From: an uncultured Macellibacteroides sp.
GTDB lineage: Bacteria > Bacteroidota > Bacteroidia > Bacteroidales > Tannerellaceae
DNA: 64,000 nucleotides
Direction of reading: 5' to 3'
NCBI RefSeq assembly: GCF_963667135.1
Contig: NZ_OY762974.1
Coordinates: forward strand, 1,054,001 to 1,118,000
The position numbers and the translations under genes were made by a program. Numbering within the stretch: position 1 is the stretch's first letter; the number at the start of each line of letters is the position of its first letter. The notes beneath the pieces are model-generated. The model was not told where the DNA came from. It searched no databases and was given only the letters and a program-made list of their open reading frames with translations. Positions 62,985 through 64,000 of the stretch are shown in pieces.

Positions 62985-63335
62985 TTAAATTATCCGGCTT
63001 TTAGTATAGCCTTCTTTTTGCAATATTTCGAGCACTTTGGGACGCAGATCTCCCTGAACGATAATTTCTCCGTCTTTAGCTGAACCGCCTACGCCACATT
63101 TCACCTTCAGGCATTTACCCAAAGTGGTAAGATCGTCGGTAGTCCCTCTAAATCCGGTAATCAAAGTAACAGCCTTACCTCCACGGTTTTTCTTATCAAG
63201 CGAAATCCGCAGCAGTTGTTTCTCTTTCGGAAGAGTTTCCTCTTCTTCCGCATCACCCGTATCATATTTAAAATCGGGGTTGGTAGAGTACATCATACCC
63301 AACCTGTCTTTCCAGTTGTTATCTTTCGTAGCCAT
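62985..63335 (-). CDS. SUI1/YciH-family translation initiation factor-like protein
   Basis: A 116-residue protein. The C-terminal half (about 45-116) is the SUI1 fold: LRISLDKKNRGGKAVTLITG, then DLTTLGKCLKVKCGVGGSAK and DGEIIVQGDLRPKVLEIL. The N-terminal ~40 residues are an acidic linker (DTGDAEEEETLPKEK). The bacterial family can bind the small ribosomal subunit, but its need in translation is unclear. It ends 6 nt before the AddA-like gene begins. Confidence 0.93.
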   Translation of the reverse strand: MATKDNNWKDRLGMMYSTNPDFKYDTGDAEEEETLPKEKQLLRISLDKKNRGGKAVTLITGFRGTTDDLTTLGKCLKVKCGVGGSAKDGEIIVQGDLRPKVLEILQKEGYTKSRII

Positions 63336-63517
63336 ATCGTTTACTTATCTTGAATTATAAAGAACCTGTATTTCCACTAGTCCGCTGTTTCCGGTGGAAA
63401 AAGATATTCTGTAATACAAAGAACAACATTTATTTTTCAACGAGCAATTCTTTAATCTCTTTTGTAAAAAATTTGACATCAAAGATTCAGTAAGTGTTCA
63501 TTCGGTTTTACCTTCTT

Positions 63518-64000
63518 TCAAAAAGAAAAGGTAGTACCGCCATTCAGACGAAAGCCGGACCAATCGGCTCTGTATATATCGTTGGTTGTTGATAACTTTG
63601 ATCCGAATTCGAAGTCGTACCCCAGGCTGACAAAGAAAGAGATGGTACGGGTAAGACTAAGTTTGCTTCCAACCAGTGGTTGGAGGGATAATCCAGTTTC
63701 ATTCGTACTTACATTGTCGGGTGCCGTCTGATGTACTTTCGGATCGTATACATCCAATGTGGCCTTGTATTTTAGCTTGGTGAACGTAATGGCTGGCGAC
63801 AGCTCTCCAAAAAAGGACCAGGTGAAGGCATCGAATTTACTCTCTCCAAAATTGATCCGATACATGGCTCCCACCCTGTATCCATTGAGCGTTAGTTTTT
63901 CAACATACTTGCCGGAGTAGTCCGAATAGGCAATTTTACCTCCTGTTGTGAGAAAGGAGCTTTTTAAACCTAATTCATGCCTGTTAAATTTATAAGACAA
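63518..64000 (-). CDS. Outer-membrane beta-barrel protein, C-terminal part (start lies beyond the window)
   Basis: The frame runs off the right edge; about 160 residues are visible and there is no credible start, so it is partial. The visible part has alternating hydrophobic/aromatic strands: GGKIAYSDYSGKYVEKLTLN, GAMYRINFGESKFDAFTWSF, FFVSLGYDFEFGSKL, and ends DWSGFRLNGGTTFSF, with a terminal Phe as in barrel proteins. Substrate and family cannot be told. Confidence 0.6.
   Translation of the reverse strand: MSYKFNRHELGLKSSFLTTGGKIAYSDYSGKYVEKLTLNGYRVGAMYRINFGESKFDAFTWSFFGELSPAITFTKLKYKATLDVYDPKVHQTAPDNVSTNETGLSLQPLVGSKLSLTRTISFFVSLGYDFEFGSKLSTTNDIYRADWSGFRLNGGTTFSF

Noticed and set aside
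1-64000. CRISPR arrays, rRNA genes and tyrosine or serine integrases
   Set aside because: I looked for regularly spaced repeats with unique spacers, rRNA segments and integrase motifs and saw none; the 22-, 23- and 30-bp arrays are too short and lack spacers of CRISPR size.

Overview
The window reads as a Bacteroidales chromosome (Bacteroidota). Supporting signs are a SusC/SusD pair, carboxypeptidase-regulatory-domain TonB receptors, LytS/LytTR two-component genes, a -7 promoter motif of the TAnnTTTG type before many genes, few Shine-Dalgarno sequences, an ISL3/ISAon1-type insertion sequence, and the housekeeping order psd-pssA-DUF4834. A Tannerellaceae/Parabacteroides-like host is plausible, but the sequence alone does not prove it.

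Layout. 0-9.5 kb: the 5' part of a TonB receptor behind a cobalamin riboswitch, a pirin, an ECF sigma factor with a membrane partner, a DUF4143 ATPase behind a 23-bp-period repeat array, and an outer-membrane barrel gene followed by a LytS-type kinase and LytTR regulator. 9.5-19.4 kb: a region resembling a phage-type or cryptic mobile module. It holds a Pro-rich two-segment membrane protein, a glucosaminidase and an HU-like protein on the minus strand, and DUF4248, a winged-helix protein, a DnaB-like helicase and a CHC2/Toprim primase on the plus strand. Two repeat arrays lie in its control regions. Beside it, two cargo segments (a lipoprotein gene; a DUF4062 plus AlbA_2/RecG-like pair) are each bounded by copies of the 3' end of the small membrane-protein gene.

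19.8-33.1 kb: an AT-rich accessory island, mostly defence-like. It holds AbiH, a decayed DUF5131 gene with five TGG-to-TAG changes, a membrane protein coupled to a kinase-NUDIX fusion, and a tightly coupled operon in which a stand-alone RelA/SpoT-type alarmone synthetase sits between two NdpA/YejK-like proteins. These are followed by DUF3795, a GNAT, an intact DUF5131 copy, a HAD hydrolase and hipBA. The NdpA-like/alarmone synthetase/NdpA-like operon (24804-27839) is the best candidate for an undescribed system.

33-41.4 kb: metabolic and surface genes (acyltransferase, Crp-like regulator, double-domain esterase, beta-propeller protein, GNAT, ThuA-like) and an intact 1395-bp insertion sequence with perfect 22-bp inverted repeats and an 8-bp target duplication that begins just upstream of, and contains, the thuA-like stop codon. 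41.5-64 kb: mostly core genes: tRNA-Met, a START-like protein, LptF/G permease, ribBA, an aspartate aminotransferase, an orphan SusCD pair, dgt, rsgA, frr, pyrH, birA, YjbR, YraN, tadA, DUF4834, pssA, psd, an AddA-like helicase-nuclease, a SUI1 factor and the end of an outer-membrane protein gene. All identifications rest on reading motifs by eye; no database search was run.
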